Assembly (NCBI RefSeq): GCF_025515275.1
Contig: NZ_JAOPFU010000008.1
Location: 49,038 to 113,037, forward strand
Length of the DNA stretch: 64,000 nucleotides
Direction of reading: 5' to 3'
DNA from: Catenovulum sp. 2E275
Lineage (GTDB): Bacteria > Pseudomonadota > Gammaproteobacteria > Enterobacterales > Alteromonadaceae
The position numbers were made by a program, and so were the translations under genes. How positions within the stretch are numbered: position 1 is the stretch's first letter; each line of letters starts with the position of its first letter. This document shows, in pieces, positions 47,188-57,300 of this stretch. The notes below the pieces were generated by a model. The model did not search any database and had not been told where the DNA came from. It worked only from the letters and a program-made list of their open reading frames with translations.

Positions 47188-48468
47188 ATGAGAAAAAATC
47201 TATATCCGTTAACTGCCAGTTTATTACTGGCTTTATTGAGCCAATCCGTTTTGGCTAATTCCTCAACGCAGGCTAGTGCTCAACATCAGCCAAGCCATAA
47301 ATTAGTCAACTCTGCTAATTTAACTCACGCTAACCAGCCCGTACTGAATTCGTTATTGCCGATGTCGCAGCGCATGGCTCAGTCTGAAATGTTGCGCAAT
47401 CCAGAAGCTTGGTCGATTGATTGGCGTGAATATCCAAGATGGACTTACACTCATGGCTTGGTTTTATTAAGTTTTAGCCAGCTTTATCAACAAACCGGCG
47501 ATATTCGTTATTTTAATTACATTAAAGATTATGCTGATAGTTTGATCGACTCAAGTGGCAATATTAAAACCTATGATATTGAAAAATATAATATTGACAT
47601 GATCAATCCGGGTAAAATTTTATTCTTTTTATATCGCCAGACGGGTGAACAAAAATACAAATTAGCTATGGATACCCTGCGTCGCCAGTTAAAAGATCAT
47701 CCCAGAACAAAAGAGGGTGGTTTTTGGCATAAACAGCGTTATACCTCACAAATGTGGTTGGATGGCCTGTATATGGGTACGCCATTTTATGCGCAGTATA
47801 TTTACGAATTTGCTGATCATAAAGATTATTCAGATGTGATTAAACAATTTGAATTAATTGAAAAACACCTTTATCGGGCGGATACGGGTTTACCTGTACA
47901 TGGCTGGGATGAATCCAGACAACAACAATGGGCAGATCCTAAAACCGGCCAGTCGCCTCATCATTGGTCGCGTGCGGTGGGTTGGTATGCCATGGCTATG
48001 GTCGATGTACTTGAATTTTTGCCACAGCAAAGTGAACAGCGCAAATGGCTGGCTGAGCGTTTTAATCGTTTAGTTAAAGCAATGAATAAATATCAAGACA
48101 GTACAGGGCTTTGGTATCAGGTGGTTGAATTGCCGGGTAAAGCGGGAAATTATTTAGAAGCATCCGGCAGTATTATGATGGCATATTCGGTACTAAAAGC
48201 TTACAAACAGCACGATTTAGACCCAAGCCTTTTACCCGTTGGTTTAACTGCTTATCAGGGCATTCTCGATCATTTAATTAGCGCTAATCCACAAAATCAA
48301 ATCAGTATTGAGCAGGTTTGTGCAGTGGCGGGGTTAGGGGGCAATCCGTACCGCGATGCCAGTTATCAATATTATATTAACGAACCTTATCGGGCGAACG
48401 ATCCTAAAGCGGTTGGGCCATTTATTATGGCGAGTTTATTAATTGAAGAATTAAATCTAAAGCCTTAA
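47188..48468 (+). CDS. GH105 unsaturated rhamnogalacturonyl hydrolase (YteR/RhiN-like)
   Basis: This 426-residue exported enzyme would remove the unsaturated galacturonyl residue left by rhamnogalacturonan lyases. A signal peptide ends VLA-NS. The alpha/alpha barrel includes RWTYTHGLVLLSFSQLYQQT. Asp137 (NIDMINPGK) and Asp192 (MWLDGLYMG) are 55 residues apart, the same spacing as Asp88 and Asp143 in Bacillus YteR, which supports GH105. HHWSRAVGWYAMAMVDVLEF is also characteristic. It begins the operon with the two GH43 genes and has the shared operator just upstream. Confidence 0.93.
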   Translation: MRKNLYPLTASLLLALLSQSVLANSSTQASAQHQPSHKLVNSANLTHANQPVLNSLLPMSQRMAQSEMLRNPEAWSIDWREYPRWTYTHGLVLLSFSQLYQQTGDIRYFNYIKDYADSLIDSSGNIKTYDIEKYNIDMINPGKILFFLYRQTGEQKYKLAMDTLRRQLKDHPRTKEGGFWHKQRYTSQMWLDGLYMGTPFYAQYIYEFADHKDYSDVIKQFELIEKHLYRADTGLPVHGWDESRQQQWADPKTGQSPHHWSRAVGWYAMAMVDVLEFLPQQSEQRKWLAERFNRLVKAMNKYQDSTGLWYQVVELPGKAGNYLEASGSIMMAYSVLKAYKQHDLDPSLLPVGLTAYQGILDHLISANPQNQISIEQVCAVAGLGGNPYRDASYQYYINEPYRANDPKAVGPFIMASLLIEELNLKP

Positions 48469-48474
48469 TTTTAT

Positions 48475-48536
48475 TTAACCTGAGGTGCGGAAAAATAGTC
48501 CGTTGGGCAAATTTTCTTATATACAGCTCAGGTTAT
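48475..48536. repeat. Short fold-back repeat (MITE-like), left of the GH43 gene
   Basis: The ends TAACCTGAGGTGC and ACAGCTCAGGTTA are near-perfect inverted repeats. Bases 48489-48515 are complementary to 50311-50337 at 26 of 27 positions. It looks like a deletion derivative of the longer element at 50290-50507. Confidence 0.75.
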
Positions 48537-48607
48537 TTAAATTAACAAACAATAGATCGAGCTAAAAAAGAACGGACAAAAACGGTATTAACAAAACAGG
48601 GTATCCA

Positions 48608-50284
48608 ATGAAAAAATTAAATTTAATTGCAGCTACATTGATGCTAGCGGGTTTAGCCGCCGGTTGTGGTGAGCAAACAAAACAGCAACAACCTCAGCAA
48701 GCGCAAGCTGAAACTGCACCAGCGGCAGATAAAACAAGTCAACAAACTTATACTAATCCAATTTTGCATGTTGATTATTCTGATCCGGACGTAGTGGCTG
48801 TTGGTGGTCATTATTATATGACAGCTTCAAGCTTTAACGCTGCGCCTGGTTTACCGATATTGCATTCTACCGATTTGGTTAACTGGCAGTTAATTAACTA
48901 CGCATTGCCAGTGCAGATTCCGGCTGATCATTTTGCCACTCCGCGCCATGGTGAGGGCGTTTGGGCACCTAATATTCGGTTTCATGATGGCAAATACTGG
49001 ATTTTTTATCCTGATCCTGACTTTGGGATTTATGTGACAACCACAAGCGATCCGGCGGGTGAATGGTCTGAGCCTAAATTAATTTTAGCGGGTAAAGGTA
49101 TTATTGACCCAACTCCGATGTGGGATGACGATGGCAAAGCTTATTTGTTACATGCATGGGCAAAAAGTCGTGCGGGTTTTAATAATGTGCTGAGCCTGCG
49201 CGAAATGGCTGCTGATACTAGCTGGGTATCGGATGAATATGTCAATATTGTTGATGGTCATAAGCTAAAGCATTTTAGGACGATTGAAGGGCCTAAATTT
49301 TATAAACGAAATGGCTACTATTATATTTTTGCACCGGCAGGTGGCGTTGATTTAGGTTGGCAAACCGTATTTAGATCAAAACAAATTACCGGCCCATACG
49401 AAGCAAAAATTGTGATGGAGCAAGGCCGAAGCCGCACTAATGGGCCGCATCAGGGCGCTTGGGTACATACAGATCAAAATGAAGACTGGTTTGTGCATTT
49501 TCAGGCGAAAAAAGCCTATGGGCGGATCACGCATTTACAACCTATGCACTGGCAAAACGATTGGCCTGTGATTGGTGAAGATAAAGACGGAGATGGGATT
49601 GGTCAGCCGGTGACAACTTATCCAAGACCAAAAACAGCTCACTACACAGGTGAGAAACAGCTTGAAATTAATGATGAATTTAATCAAGACAAGTTAGCTT
49701 TACAGTGGCAGTGGAATGCTAATCCACAATCAAACTGGTATTCGTTAACTGAAAATCCGGGTCACATCAGGTTATATGCTCAGCCAAAAATTAAAACCAC
49801 AGGCGATAATTTATGGATGACACCCTCTTTATTAGTGCAGAAGCTACCTGCTGAAGAATTTGAAGTGATTACTAAATTTAATTTATCCGATAATTTAACC
49901 AAAATGCAGGCAGGTTTAAGTATTTTTGGCGAAGATTACGCATGGATTGGCATTTCTGAAAATGCACAGGGCGAGCAGGAAATTGTCTATATGCATTGTC
50001 ATGGCGCACGTAAAGGCTGTGATGAAGGTCAGCAAGAAAAAGAAATTGAAACATTAACCGCCAGCGAAATTGAATTAAGAGTGGTTGTGCAATCTGGTGC
50101 AGAAGCTATCTTTAGTTACAAAACTCCAGATATGGATAGATTTAGAATTATCGGCGAGCATTTTTCTGCATTAAGAGGGCGTTGGGTTGGTGCTAAAGTG
50201 GCGTTATTTGCAGTCACACCTGAACAAACTGACCATAGCCAATATATTGATGTGGACTATGTTCGTTTTAATCCGCTGGATTAA
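48608..50284 (+). CDS. GH43 lipoprotein glycosidase with C-terminal lectin-like domain
   Basis: This 558-residue lipoprotein (signal ending AAGCG) has a five-bladed GH43 catalytic domain at about residues 48-345. The acid-base residues are Asp59 (DYSDPDVVA), Asp167 (IDPTPMW) and Glu227 (IEGPKFYKRNG). The C-terminal part (about 350-558) is a concanavalin-like beta-sandwich of the type that follows GH43 beta-xylosidase modules (WMTPSLLVQKLPAEEFEVIT). It may act on xylose or arabinose side chains of pectin or xylan. MITE-like repeats flank the gene on both sides. It is between the GH105 and the smaller GH43 genes. Confidence 0.88.
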   Translation: MKKLNLIAATLMLAGLAAGCGEQTKQQQPQQAQAETAPAADKTSQQTYTNPILHVDYSDPDVVAVGGHYYMTASSFNAAPGLPILHSTDLVNWQLINYALPVQIPADHFATPRHGEGVWAPNIRFHDGKYWIFYPDPDFGIYVTTTSDPAGEWSEPKLILAGKGIIDPTPMWDDDGKAYLLHAWAKSRAGFNNVLSLREMAADTSWVSDEYVNIVDGHKLKHFRTIEGPKFYKRNGYYYIFAPAGGVDLGWQTVFRSKQITGPYEAKIVMEQGRSRTNGPHQGAWVHTDQNEDWFVHFQAKKAYGRITHLQPMHWQNDWPVIGEDKDGDGIGQPVTTYPRPKTAHYTGEKQLEINDEFNQDKLALQWQWNANPQSNWYSLTENPGHIRLYAQPKIKTTGDNLWMTPSLLVQKLPAEEFEVITKFNLSDNLTKMQAGLSIFGEDYAWIGISENAQGEQEIVYMHCHGARKGCDEGQQEKEIETLTASEIELRVVVQSGAEAIFSYKTPDMDRFRIIGEHFSALRGRWVGAKVALFAVTPEQTDHSQYIDVDYVRFNPLD

Positions 50285-50289
50285 GCTAG

Positions 50290-50507
50290 TTAACCTGAAC
50301 TGCACATAATAAAATTTGCCCAACGGGCTATTTTTCCGTCTCTCATCGTTATTTTTCTGACTAATAGCTAGCTATTAGATACAGAAAAAATGCCTTGATA
50401 GACAAAAAAATATCCTCGTTGGAACGTAAATTAAGGTAGGTTTGTTATTGTTTAATCTAATAGTTGAACAATTTACTTCAACATTTCTTATACGCAGTTC
50501 AGGTTAA
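50290..50507. repeat. Long fold-back repeat (MITE-like), right of the GH43 gene
   Basis: This 218-bp element has perfect 14-bp ends, TTAACCTGAACTGC and its complement. Inside, a perfect palindrome CTAATAGCTAGCTATTAG (50361-50378) is extended by TTTTTCTG and CAGAAAAA arms. It contains no ORF. A related structure stands at the right edge of the window. Confidence 0.8.
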
Positions 50508-50558
50508 GTTAATTACTAAGAGAAAAACATCAAGCAAAACTAACCAAAGGGCAAAATT

Positions 50559-51575
50559 ATGTTTAAACCTGTATTAAAAATATTAACTGCCAGTGTATTA
50601 ATGGCCGCAGTGGCAGGTTGTGCACAACAGCAGACCAATGAACAAGCGGATGACAGTACGCAGCTTAAAGGCAATCCGCTTAATTTTGGCGGTAATATTC
50701 GCACCGCTGATCCGTCTGGCCATGTGTGGGCAGATGGCAAAATGTATGTTTATACCTCGCATGACGAAGAATGTCAGGAAGATTTCTGGATGAAAGACTG
50801 GTATGCATTTTCATCTACCGATTTACAAAACTGGGAAAAACATGGCCCGTTATTATCAGTAGACGATTTAACTTGGGCTGATAACTACGCATGGGCGCCG
50901 GATGCAGCTTACAAAAACGGAAAATATTATTTGGTATTTCCGGCTGGCAATGGCCATAAAGACAGAGTGAATCCAGAAAAAAGCACTAAATGGATGGGAA
51001 TTGGTATTGCTGAAAGTGACTCACCAACCGGCCCATTTAAAGATATGATTGGTGGCCCGTTATGGCGCACGCCTTATGCTAATGATCCAAGCATGTTTAT
51101 TGATGATGACGGACAAGCTTATTTGTACTATCACGGCACTAAACATGACTACCATGTGATTAAAATGGCTGATGATATGCGCAGTACCCAAGGCGATTTT
51201 ATCAAAATGGATATGGGCGGATACGAACCTAAAATGGAAGGCCCTTGGATATTTAAACGAGGTAAATACTATTATTTCACCATGCCGGAAAATAACCGAG
51301 TGCTGACTTATTATATGTCTGAATCGCCAACCGGCCCGTGGGAATACAAAGGCCAGTTTATGGAGCAGGAGCATAACAGCAATAATCATCACTCAATTGT
51401 TGAATACAAAGGCCAGTGGATTTTGTTTTATCACAGATGGTTAGATATAGACTCAGCCTGCGGCCGACAACGCCACAGTGCAGCTGAATATTTATACTTT
51501 AATGACGATGGCACCATTAAACCAGTTGAGCGCACAGACAAAGGCGTAAGCGACTTTGCGCAAAAAATTAAGTAA
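50559..51575 (+). CDS. GH43-family lipoprotein glycosidase (single domain)
   Basis: This 338-residue lipoprotein (signal ending VAGCA, then a Gln-rich linker) carries a single GH43 five-bladed domain. The triad is Asp51 (RTADPSGHVW), Asp176 (NDPSMFIDDDG) and Glu227 (MEGPWIFKRGKYY). HNSNNHHSIVEYKGQWILFYH is a typical calcium-site His region. It probably removes arabinose or xylose from oligosaccharides. It lies downstream of the MITE-like element in the same direction as the GH105 and GH43 genes and ends before a symmetric terminator. Confidence 0.87.
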   Translation: MFKPVLKILTASVLMAAVAGCAQQQTNEQADDSTQLKGNPLNFGGNIRTADPSGHVWADGKMYVYTSHDEECQEDFWMKDWYAFSSTDLQNWEKHGPLLSVDDLTWADNYAWAPDAAYKNGKYYLVFPAGNGHKDRVNPEKSTKWMGIGIAESDSPTGPFKDMIGGPLWRTPYANDPSMFIDDDGQAYLYYHGTKHDYHVIKMADDMRSTQGDFIKMDMGGYEPKMEGPWIFKRGKYYYFTMPENNRVLTYYMSESPTGPWEYKGQFMEQEHNSNNHHSIVEYKGQWILFYHRWLDIDSACGRQRHSAAEYLYFNDDGTIKPVERTDKGVSDFAQKIK

Positions 51576-51610
51576 AAGTTTGTCGTATTATTTACCCGTT
51601 AATTAACCCC

Positions 51611-51642
51611 AAATGCCTGAAACTCAGTTTCAGGCATTTTTT
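51611..51642. terminator. Bidirectional terminator
   Basis: AAATGCCTGAAACT pairs with AGTTTCAGGCATTT and is followed by T residues. It lies between the GH43 gene and the convergent acetyltransferase, whose last codons overlap its right arm. Confidence 0.8.
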
Positions 51643-52217
51643 AACAAACCAATTTTATCCTGCTCTGTAATTTGCCTTAATACTCTGGCTGGGTTGCCAA
51701 CCACAAGTGAATTATCCGGTATGTTTTTGGTGACAACACTGCCAGCGCCAATAATGCAGTTTGAGCCGATAGTAACACCGGAAAGAATACTCACACCGCC
51801 ACCAATCCAGACATTATCACCTACTTGAATGGGTAAAGACTGCTCATAACCGGCGCTTCTTTCTTCATTGTCAAAGGCATGTTCTGGCGTATAAAAACCA
51901 ACATTAGGCCCAATCCAGACGTTGTTGCCAAAAACCACTCGGCCACAATCTAAAATGCAGCAATTACTGTTGGCATAAAAGTTATCGCCCACTTCAATGT
52001 TATAGCCATAATCACAGTTAAATGGTGACTCTATCCAGCAATTTTTGCCAACCTTGCTAAATAATTTGTGGATAATGGCTTCTCTTTCCGCTCTTAATGA
52101 TGGGCGAATCGCATTAAATTCAAATAAACGATCTTTTGCTGCTTCTCGTTCATCGGTGAGTTGTTGATCCCAACTAATATAATATTCACCATTGAGCATT
52201 TTTTCTTTGTTAGTCAT
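51630..52217 (-). CDS. Maltose/galactoside O-acetyltransferase family protein
   Basis: This 195-residue cytoplasmic left-handed beta-helix enzyme transfers acetyl from acetyl-CoA to a sugar. The N-terminal Mac domain reads MLNGEYYISWDQQLTDEREA. Hexapeptide repeats follow, with the family motif GPNVGFYTPEHAFDNEERSAG (catalytic His in the EHAFD segment) and IGGGVSILSGVTIGSNCIIG. Similar proteins are Maa and LacA. Its place between the GH43 genes and phoX is probably incidental. Confidence 0.92.
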   Translation of the reverse strand: MTNKEKMLNGEYYISWDQQLTDEREAAKDRLFEFNAIRPSLRAEREAIIHKLFSKVGKNCWIESPFNCDYGYNIEVGDNFYANSNCCILDCGRVVFGNNVWIGPNVGFYTPEHAFDNEERSAGYEQSLPIQVGDNVWIGGGVSILSGVTIGSNCIIGAGSVVTKNIPDNSLVVGNPARVLRQITEQDKIGLLKNA

Positions 52218-52458
52218 TCAATACAATCTCAACCTTAAAGTTTAATTGACAATAATATTGTGGGTTTGATAACACCAGTTTTCATCATTGTTTTTTAAGT
52301 TGAGTGAAAAATGACTAAAGAATAAAACCTTATATGACATTTTTATTAAGTTTTTGCCCCTTTTAATTTTTGGCGAAAGTTTGCAGTATTCTAGCGCTCT
52401 GATGCATCTTCAAGCCCATGTAAATGGGGATAATTTCTATACGGAACTTCACAGCAGT

Positions 52459-53826
52459 ATGATTACAAGAAGAAACTTTTTAGTTAGTGCCGGTTCGCTG
52501 GCGTTTATTGGCTTATCCAAAAGTGCATTTGGTAAAGTCTCTTTAGATGATTTATCTGAAAAAGTATTAGGTTATGGCCCGCTGATTCCAGATCCTAACA
52601 AGTTATTGGATTTACCCGCCGGTTTTAGTTACAAAGTCATTTCTGAGTTAGGGCAAACCATGTCAGATGGTTTTACGGTTCCTAATAAAGCCGATGGTAT
52701 GGGTTGTATTGCGTTAGACGAAGAACGGGTTGCACTTATTCGTAATCACGAATTAAAACCAGAAGACTTAGCAAAAGCTGAGCATTCAATTCAGCAGCAT
52801 AAAACGCCGCTGGCGTATAATGCGACAGCCGAGGGAGTTGCATTACCCGGCGGTACGAGTCACATTATTTATAATTTAAAAACCGGTAAAAAAGAGCAGG
52901 AATTTTTATCACTGGTTGGCACAATTCGTAATTGTTCTGGCGGTGTTACACCTTGGGGAAGCTGGTTAACCTGTGAAGAAACTGTGTTAGATCAGCAAGA
53001 TGGATTTGCTAAAGCTCACGGCTTTGTATTTGAAGTGCCTGCCAATGCAAGTGGATTGATACAAGCCAAACCGTTACCAGAGCTAGGCCGATTTAATCAC
53101 GAAGCCGCAGTGGTTGACCCAAAAACTGGGATTGTATATTTAACCGAAGACAGAGGCGATAGCCTGTTTTATCGGTTTATTCCAAAAGAATATGGCAAAT
53201 TAGAAAAAGGCGGCCAGCTTCAAGCTATGGTCATTAAACAAAAGCCTAAGTTTGATACCCGCAACTGGGCACAAACCGGGATGCCATTACACAGTTGGTT
53301 TGACGCAGAATGGATTGATTTAGATAACCCACTTAGCCCCGAAGATGATTTAAGAACCCGAGGTTATAGCGCTGGCGCTGCGTTATTTGCGCGTGGTGAG
53401 GGGATTCATTGGGGCGATAACGAATTGTATTTTTGCTGTACTAATGGCGGCGCAAAACAATTAGGCCAAATTATGCGTTATCAGCCGTCAGCTCATGAGG
53501 GCAAGCCAGCAGAAAAAGCATCACCTGCAAAAATTCAGTTATTTATGGAAAGCATGGATAAATCTTTTTATAACTTTGGTGACAATTTAACGGTTGCACC
53601 AAGCGGCCATTTAATTGTATGTGAAGATCAATACACCGAAGTGGTTGATAATCATTTACGCGGCGTGACTCCACAAGGCAAAGTATATGATTTTGCCCGC
53701 TTAATAGCCCAAACAGAACTGGCTGGCGCCTGTTTTTCGCCAGATGGAAAAGTATTATTTGTTAACGCATATTCACCTGCCAAAACGCTTGCAATTACCG
53801 GCCCTTGGGACAAATTTACAGGTTAA
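52459..53826 (+). CDS. PhoX-family (DUF839) protein with Tat signal
   Basis: This 455-residue exported protein has the twin-arginine signal TRRNFLVSAGSLAFIG, chosen with ATG 52459; upstream in-frame Met codons do not fit. The DUF839/PhoX body has LPAGFSYKVISELGQTMSDG, DGMGCIALDEERVALIRNHE, GTIRNCSGGVTPWGSWLTCEE, VYLTEDRGDSLFYRFIP and a late DNLTVAPSGHLIVCED. These are the conserved metal and phosphate site regions of PhoX phosphatases. No Pho box could be seen upstream, unlike the operon at 15 kb. It may be a phosphatase or a related hydrolase. Confidence 0.82.
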   Translation: MITRRNFLVSAGSLAFIGLSKSAFGKVSLDDLSEKVLGYGPLIPDPNKLLDLPAGFSYKVISELGQTMSDGFTVPNKADGMGCIALDEERVALIRNHELKPEDLAKAEHSIQQHKTPLAYNATAEGVALPGGTSHIIYNLKTGKKEQEFLSLVGTIRNCSGGVTPWGSWLTCEETVLDQQDGFAKAHGFVFEVPANASGLIQAKPLPELGRFNHEAAVVDPKTGIVYLTEDRGDSLFYRFIPKEYGKLEKGGQLQAMVIKQKPKFDTRNWAQTGMPLHSWFDAEWIDLDNPLSPEDDLRTRGYSAGAALFARGEGIHWGDNELYFCCTNGGAKQLGQIMRYQPSAHEGKPAEKASPAKIQLFMESMDKSFYNFGDNLTVAPSGHLIVCEDQYTEVVDNHLRGVTPQGKVYDFARLIAQTELAGACFSPDGKVLFVNAYSPAKTLAITGPWDKFTG

Positions 53827-54276
53827 AAATAAGCATTTCTCTGGATTACACATCTAAATCAAACAAAGCAAATCAGATTTTTATAAAGTGAGATTTGCTT
53901 TGTTTTTTCATTTTGTAAATTTTTTAATGTAAAAAAGTAAAAATTATAACTCTTTATAATTATGTTTTTTCACATTACGTTTTTTCTTTTTATTTTTTTA
54001 AGCTTGTATGCGAGTTATTTTAATCCTTTACGCTGGGCATTTTATGTCTTCAATATAGTCATTTTAACCATGTTTTTTTGTTTTATTTTATTTAAAATAC
54101 AAAGTCTTGTATTATTTTTTGTTTGTGTCTAAAAAACAATAAGATTGCATGATGAATCGCTTTATTAGTTAGTTTATCTTGTTTCTATTTATTTTATCGT
54201 TTTATGTTTTTTTATTTTTATTTTCAATTTTTTTGCAAACTATCTTTCAATATTTTTTAACATTAAATCCTCTTAC
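53827..54276. other. AT-rich intergenic region before the large TBDR
   Basis: Apart from the terminator near its start, this stretch of 450 bases is T- and A-rich and shows no ORF or RNA gene that I can support. The promoter and operator of the receptor lie at its right end. Confidence 0.6.
53861..53908 (+). terminator. Rho-independent terminator after the PhoX-like gene
   Basis: AAACAAAGCAAATC (53861-53874) pairs perfectly with GATTTGCTTTGTTT (53892-53905) and runs into a T tract. Confidence 0.85.
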
Positions 54277-54298
54277 TATAATTGCCACCGGTAGCAAA
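54277..54298 (+). promoter_or_regulatory. Promoter -10 and ACCGGT operator of the pectin TBDR operon
   Basis: A consensus -10 box TATAAT (54277-54282) overlaps the operator ATTGCCACCGGTAGCAAA (54281-54298). The offset of operator and -10 is nearly the same as at 4432-4452. The -35 is weak. Binding here would block initiation. Confidence 0.7.
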
Positions 54299-54359
54299 AA
54301 TACCGAAGTGTATGCATACGGAATATTAATATCAAAGCCATAGGTATGGGAAACTCAAG

Positions 54360-57300
54360 ATGAAAACATACAAGTTAAACAAAATATTGAGTAGTTTATT
54401 ATTAGCCGGTCTGGTTGTACCTTTAGCCGCACAAGCGGCAGAAACAACTGAAAATTCAGCAGAACAAGCTGAAGTAATTCAGGTAACAGGTTTTAGAAGT
54501 AGCTTAAATGCTGCTTTGATGTCAAAGCGTGATGCAGTTGGTACCAGCGACCTTATATTAGCCGAAGACATAGGGAAATTTCCTGATCTGAATATTGCCG
54601 ATTCTTTAGGGAGAATTCCGGGGGTTTCGGTTGAACAGGATGGCGGTGAAGGCCGTCAAATATCTATTCGTGGTTTAGGTTCGCGTTACGTTAAGACAAC
54701 AATAAATGGGATGGAATCAGCTTCTGCTGGTGGCGGCTCTGATGCGGGTGGTGGTTCAAATACTTCACGCGCATTCGATTTCAATATTTTCGCTTCTGAG
54801 TTATTCACCCAAATAAAAGTAGATAAAACCCCAGCCGCAGAGCTTGAAGACGGTGGAATTGGTGGTACAGTCGATTTACAAGCTGCCAGACCGTTTCAAT
54901 ATCAGGGTACGAAACTTTCTTATAATTTAAATGCGCGTTACAACGATATTTCCGGTGAAACTAAACCCCGAGTTTCGTTTATGGCAAGTAAAAACTTTGA
55001 CAATAAATTTGGGGTATTAGCATCTGTTGCTTATTCTGAAGGATTGGTTCAAACCGAAGGTGCATCTACTGTGCATTGGACTCGGTTAAACCCAAATTAT
55101 GTAGCCGATGGTGATTTGGTAACAGAGGGTGGAAGCAATTATGTGATTGATGAAAACAATACCATAATTACCCCAAATGCGGGTTACACCAATGATGATT
55201 TAGATGGTGCATGGCTACCACGTATCCCAAGATATTCAGTTTACAGTAAAGACCAATCTCGGTTAGGCATTACCGGAGCATTACAGTATGCACCAACTGA
55301 AGACTTAGTATTTAACTTAGATTTTTTACATGCTCAATTAGATACTTTGGTTAATGAACGTCAGTATGAAATTTTATTTAGAGACAATAAAGATAACCCC
55401 ACTTATGCTGAAAACCTGATTAAAGATGATGAAGGACGTATTGTTGCTGGTGCTTTTTCAAGTGCACCGGTTCGTTCTGAAGCACGTCAGGATAAAATTG
55501 AATCAGAGTTTAATCAGCTATCGTTAAATGCTAATTGGTATATAAATGACAAACTAAATGTTCAATTTTTAATTGGTAAAGGCACATCAGATACCGATGT
55601 GCCTTATAAAACAACTTTAGGTCTGGATGCTGAATCTATGGTTGCGTTTAGTTTTGATAAAAATCATGCGCCGCTTGATTTAATTAATGGGCAGACCGGT
55701 GTAGTTGGTAGCGGTGAAATTAATCGGGATATGATGTCTTTTGCATTTGCGCCGGGTGTTGGACGCAAACTAGATGGCACTGCCTATACAGCTCAAGAAC
55801 TGAGCCAGCTAATGACCAATGGTGGTCAATATACGGTTGGTTTAGCCAGAACCGAAGCTGATACCATAGAAAGTGAAAACTCGACCATTAAAATTGATGC
55901 TGATTATATTTTAAATGATAGCTTGACGTTAAAATTTGGCGTGAATAGCCGCTCATTTGAAACAGAGCGTCATAATTGGCGTAATAGCTGGCAGGAGGAA
56001 GTTTCCGGCTGTATAGATTATGACGATGATAAAGCTAGATTCCGCAATGCGGAAGAATTAATGAAATGTGATCCTAATGCTATTTTAGATGGCACTGCTT
56101 TCGCTTCGACTATTTCTGAACAAGGTTTAGAGTTTGGTAATGCTGCAGGCGTCCCTTCAGATTCATTATTAACTCAAAATACTTGGCTAGCGCCAGACTT
56201 TAAAAAAATGCTGGGTGAATACGGCGATAAATATTATTTTCAGCCGAGAGAACGTTTAAATAATGGTTACATTATTAAAGAAGAAGTAGACGCTGCTTAT
56301 GCTCAACTTAGCTTTAATACCGAGCTTGCCGGTTTAGGTGTGCGTGGTAATTTAGGGGTACGTTATCTTGAAAATACAAACTATGCGTGGAGCGTTAAAG
56401 TGGGTACTTATGATAGTAAAACTTTATTGCTTAATGATCCTAATGCAGGTATTGAATGGGTAGAAGCAAAAAGTACCAGCGAAGATTTTTTACCTTCGTT
56501 AAATTTAGCGGTTGATGTATTAGATGATGTAGTCGTGCGTTTTAGTGCATCAAAAGCAATTACTCGACCTAAGCTAAGTGATTTAGCATCCAACATATCT
56601 GTTAGTTATGGTGATGATGGTGAGGGCGGCGATAGTTCACAAGCGGTTGGCCGAATTAGATTAGGTGCCGGCCCTACCTTAAAGCCAGAAGAAGCAACTC
56701 AATACGAATTTGGCGCAGAGTGGTATTTTGCTCCAGAAGCGTTGTTGGCTGGTACTTTCTTTTATAAAGATATTGCAACGCTTAGTAAAAAATCGAACGA
56801 GCAAACTGTATCTGCCGAATATTTAGCAAGTATTGGTGGTGATGTTGAGCGCTGGACACCCGAAAAATTGTGGAGTATAGAGCAACTGGTCAATAATGAA
56901 CCTGAAGGAATGTGGGGCGCGGAATTCACTTATCAGCAACCTTTCACGGATCTCCCTTATCCACTGAGTCAAATGGGTATTTCAGCTAACTATACTTATA
57001 TTGATTTTACCGTAGAACATGAAGATCCGTTTACCGGCAGAATGCTAAAAGTTGAGCCAGAAGGTACTTCACAAACTACTTTTAATACCACTTTATATTA
57101 TGAAGAAGGCGATTGGAGTGGCCGGATTTCGTACTCTGAACGTGCTGACTATATTAAAGACTTTAACGTCCGTAAACGTGAAGGTAATTTTGGTAGAGGT
57201 CAAATTGGCAATGGCTCTCTTAAGTTTTCAGGACGATATAAGTTAAATAAATATTTATCTTTATCATTTGAAGCAATCAATATTACCAATGAAAGCCGTA

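Noticed and set aside
50540..51392. Minus-strand ORFs opposite the GH43 gene
   Set aside because: The plus-strand gene has a lipobox and a full GH43 triad; the minus-strand frames show no domain.
52320..52458. Pho box upstream of the second PhoX-like gene
   Set aside because: Only a single reverse TGTCAT half site could be found, without a second repeat at the right spacing.
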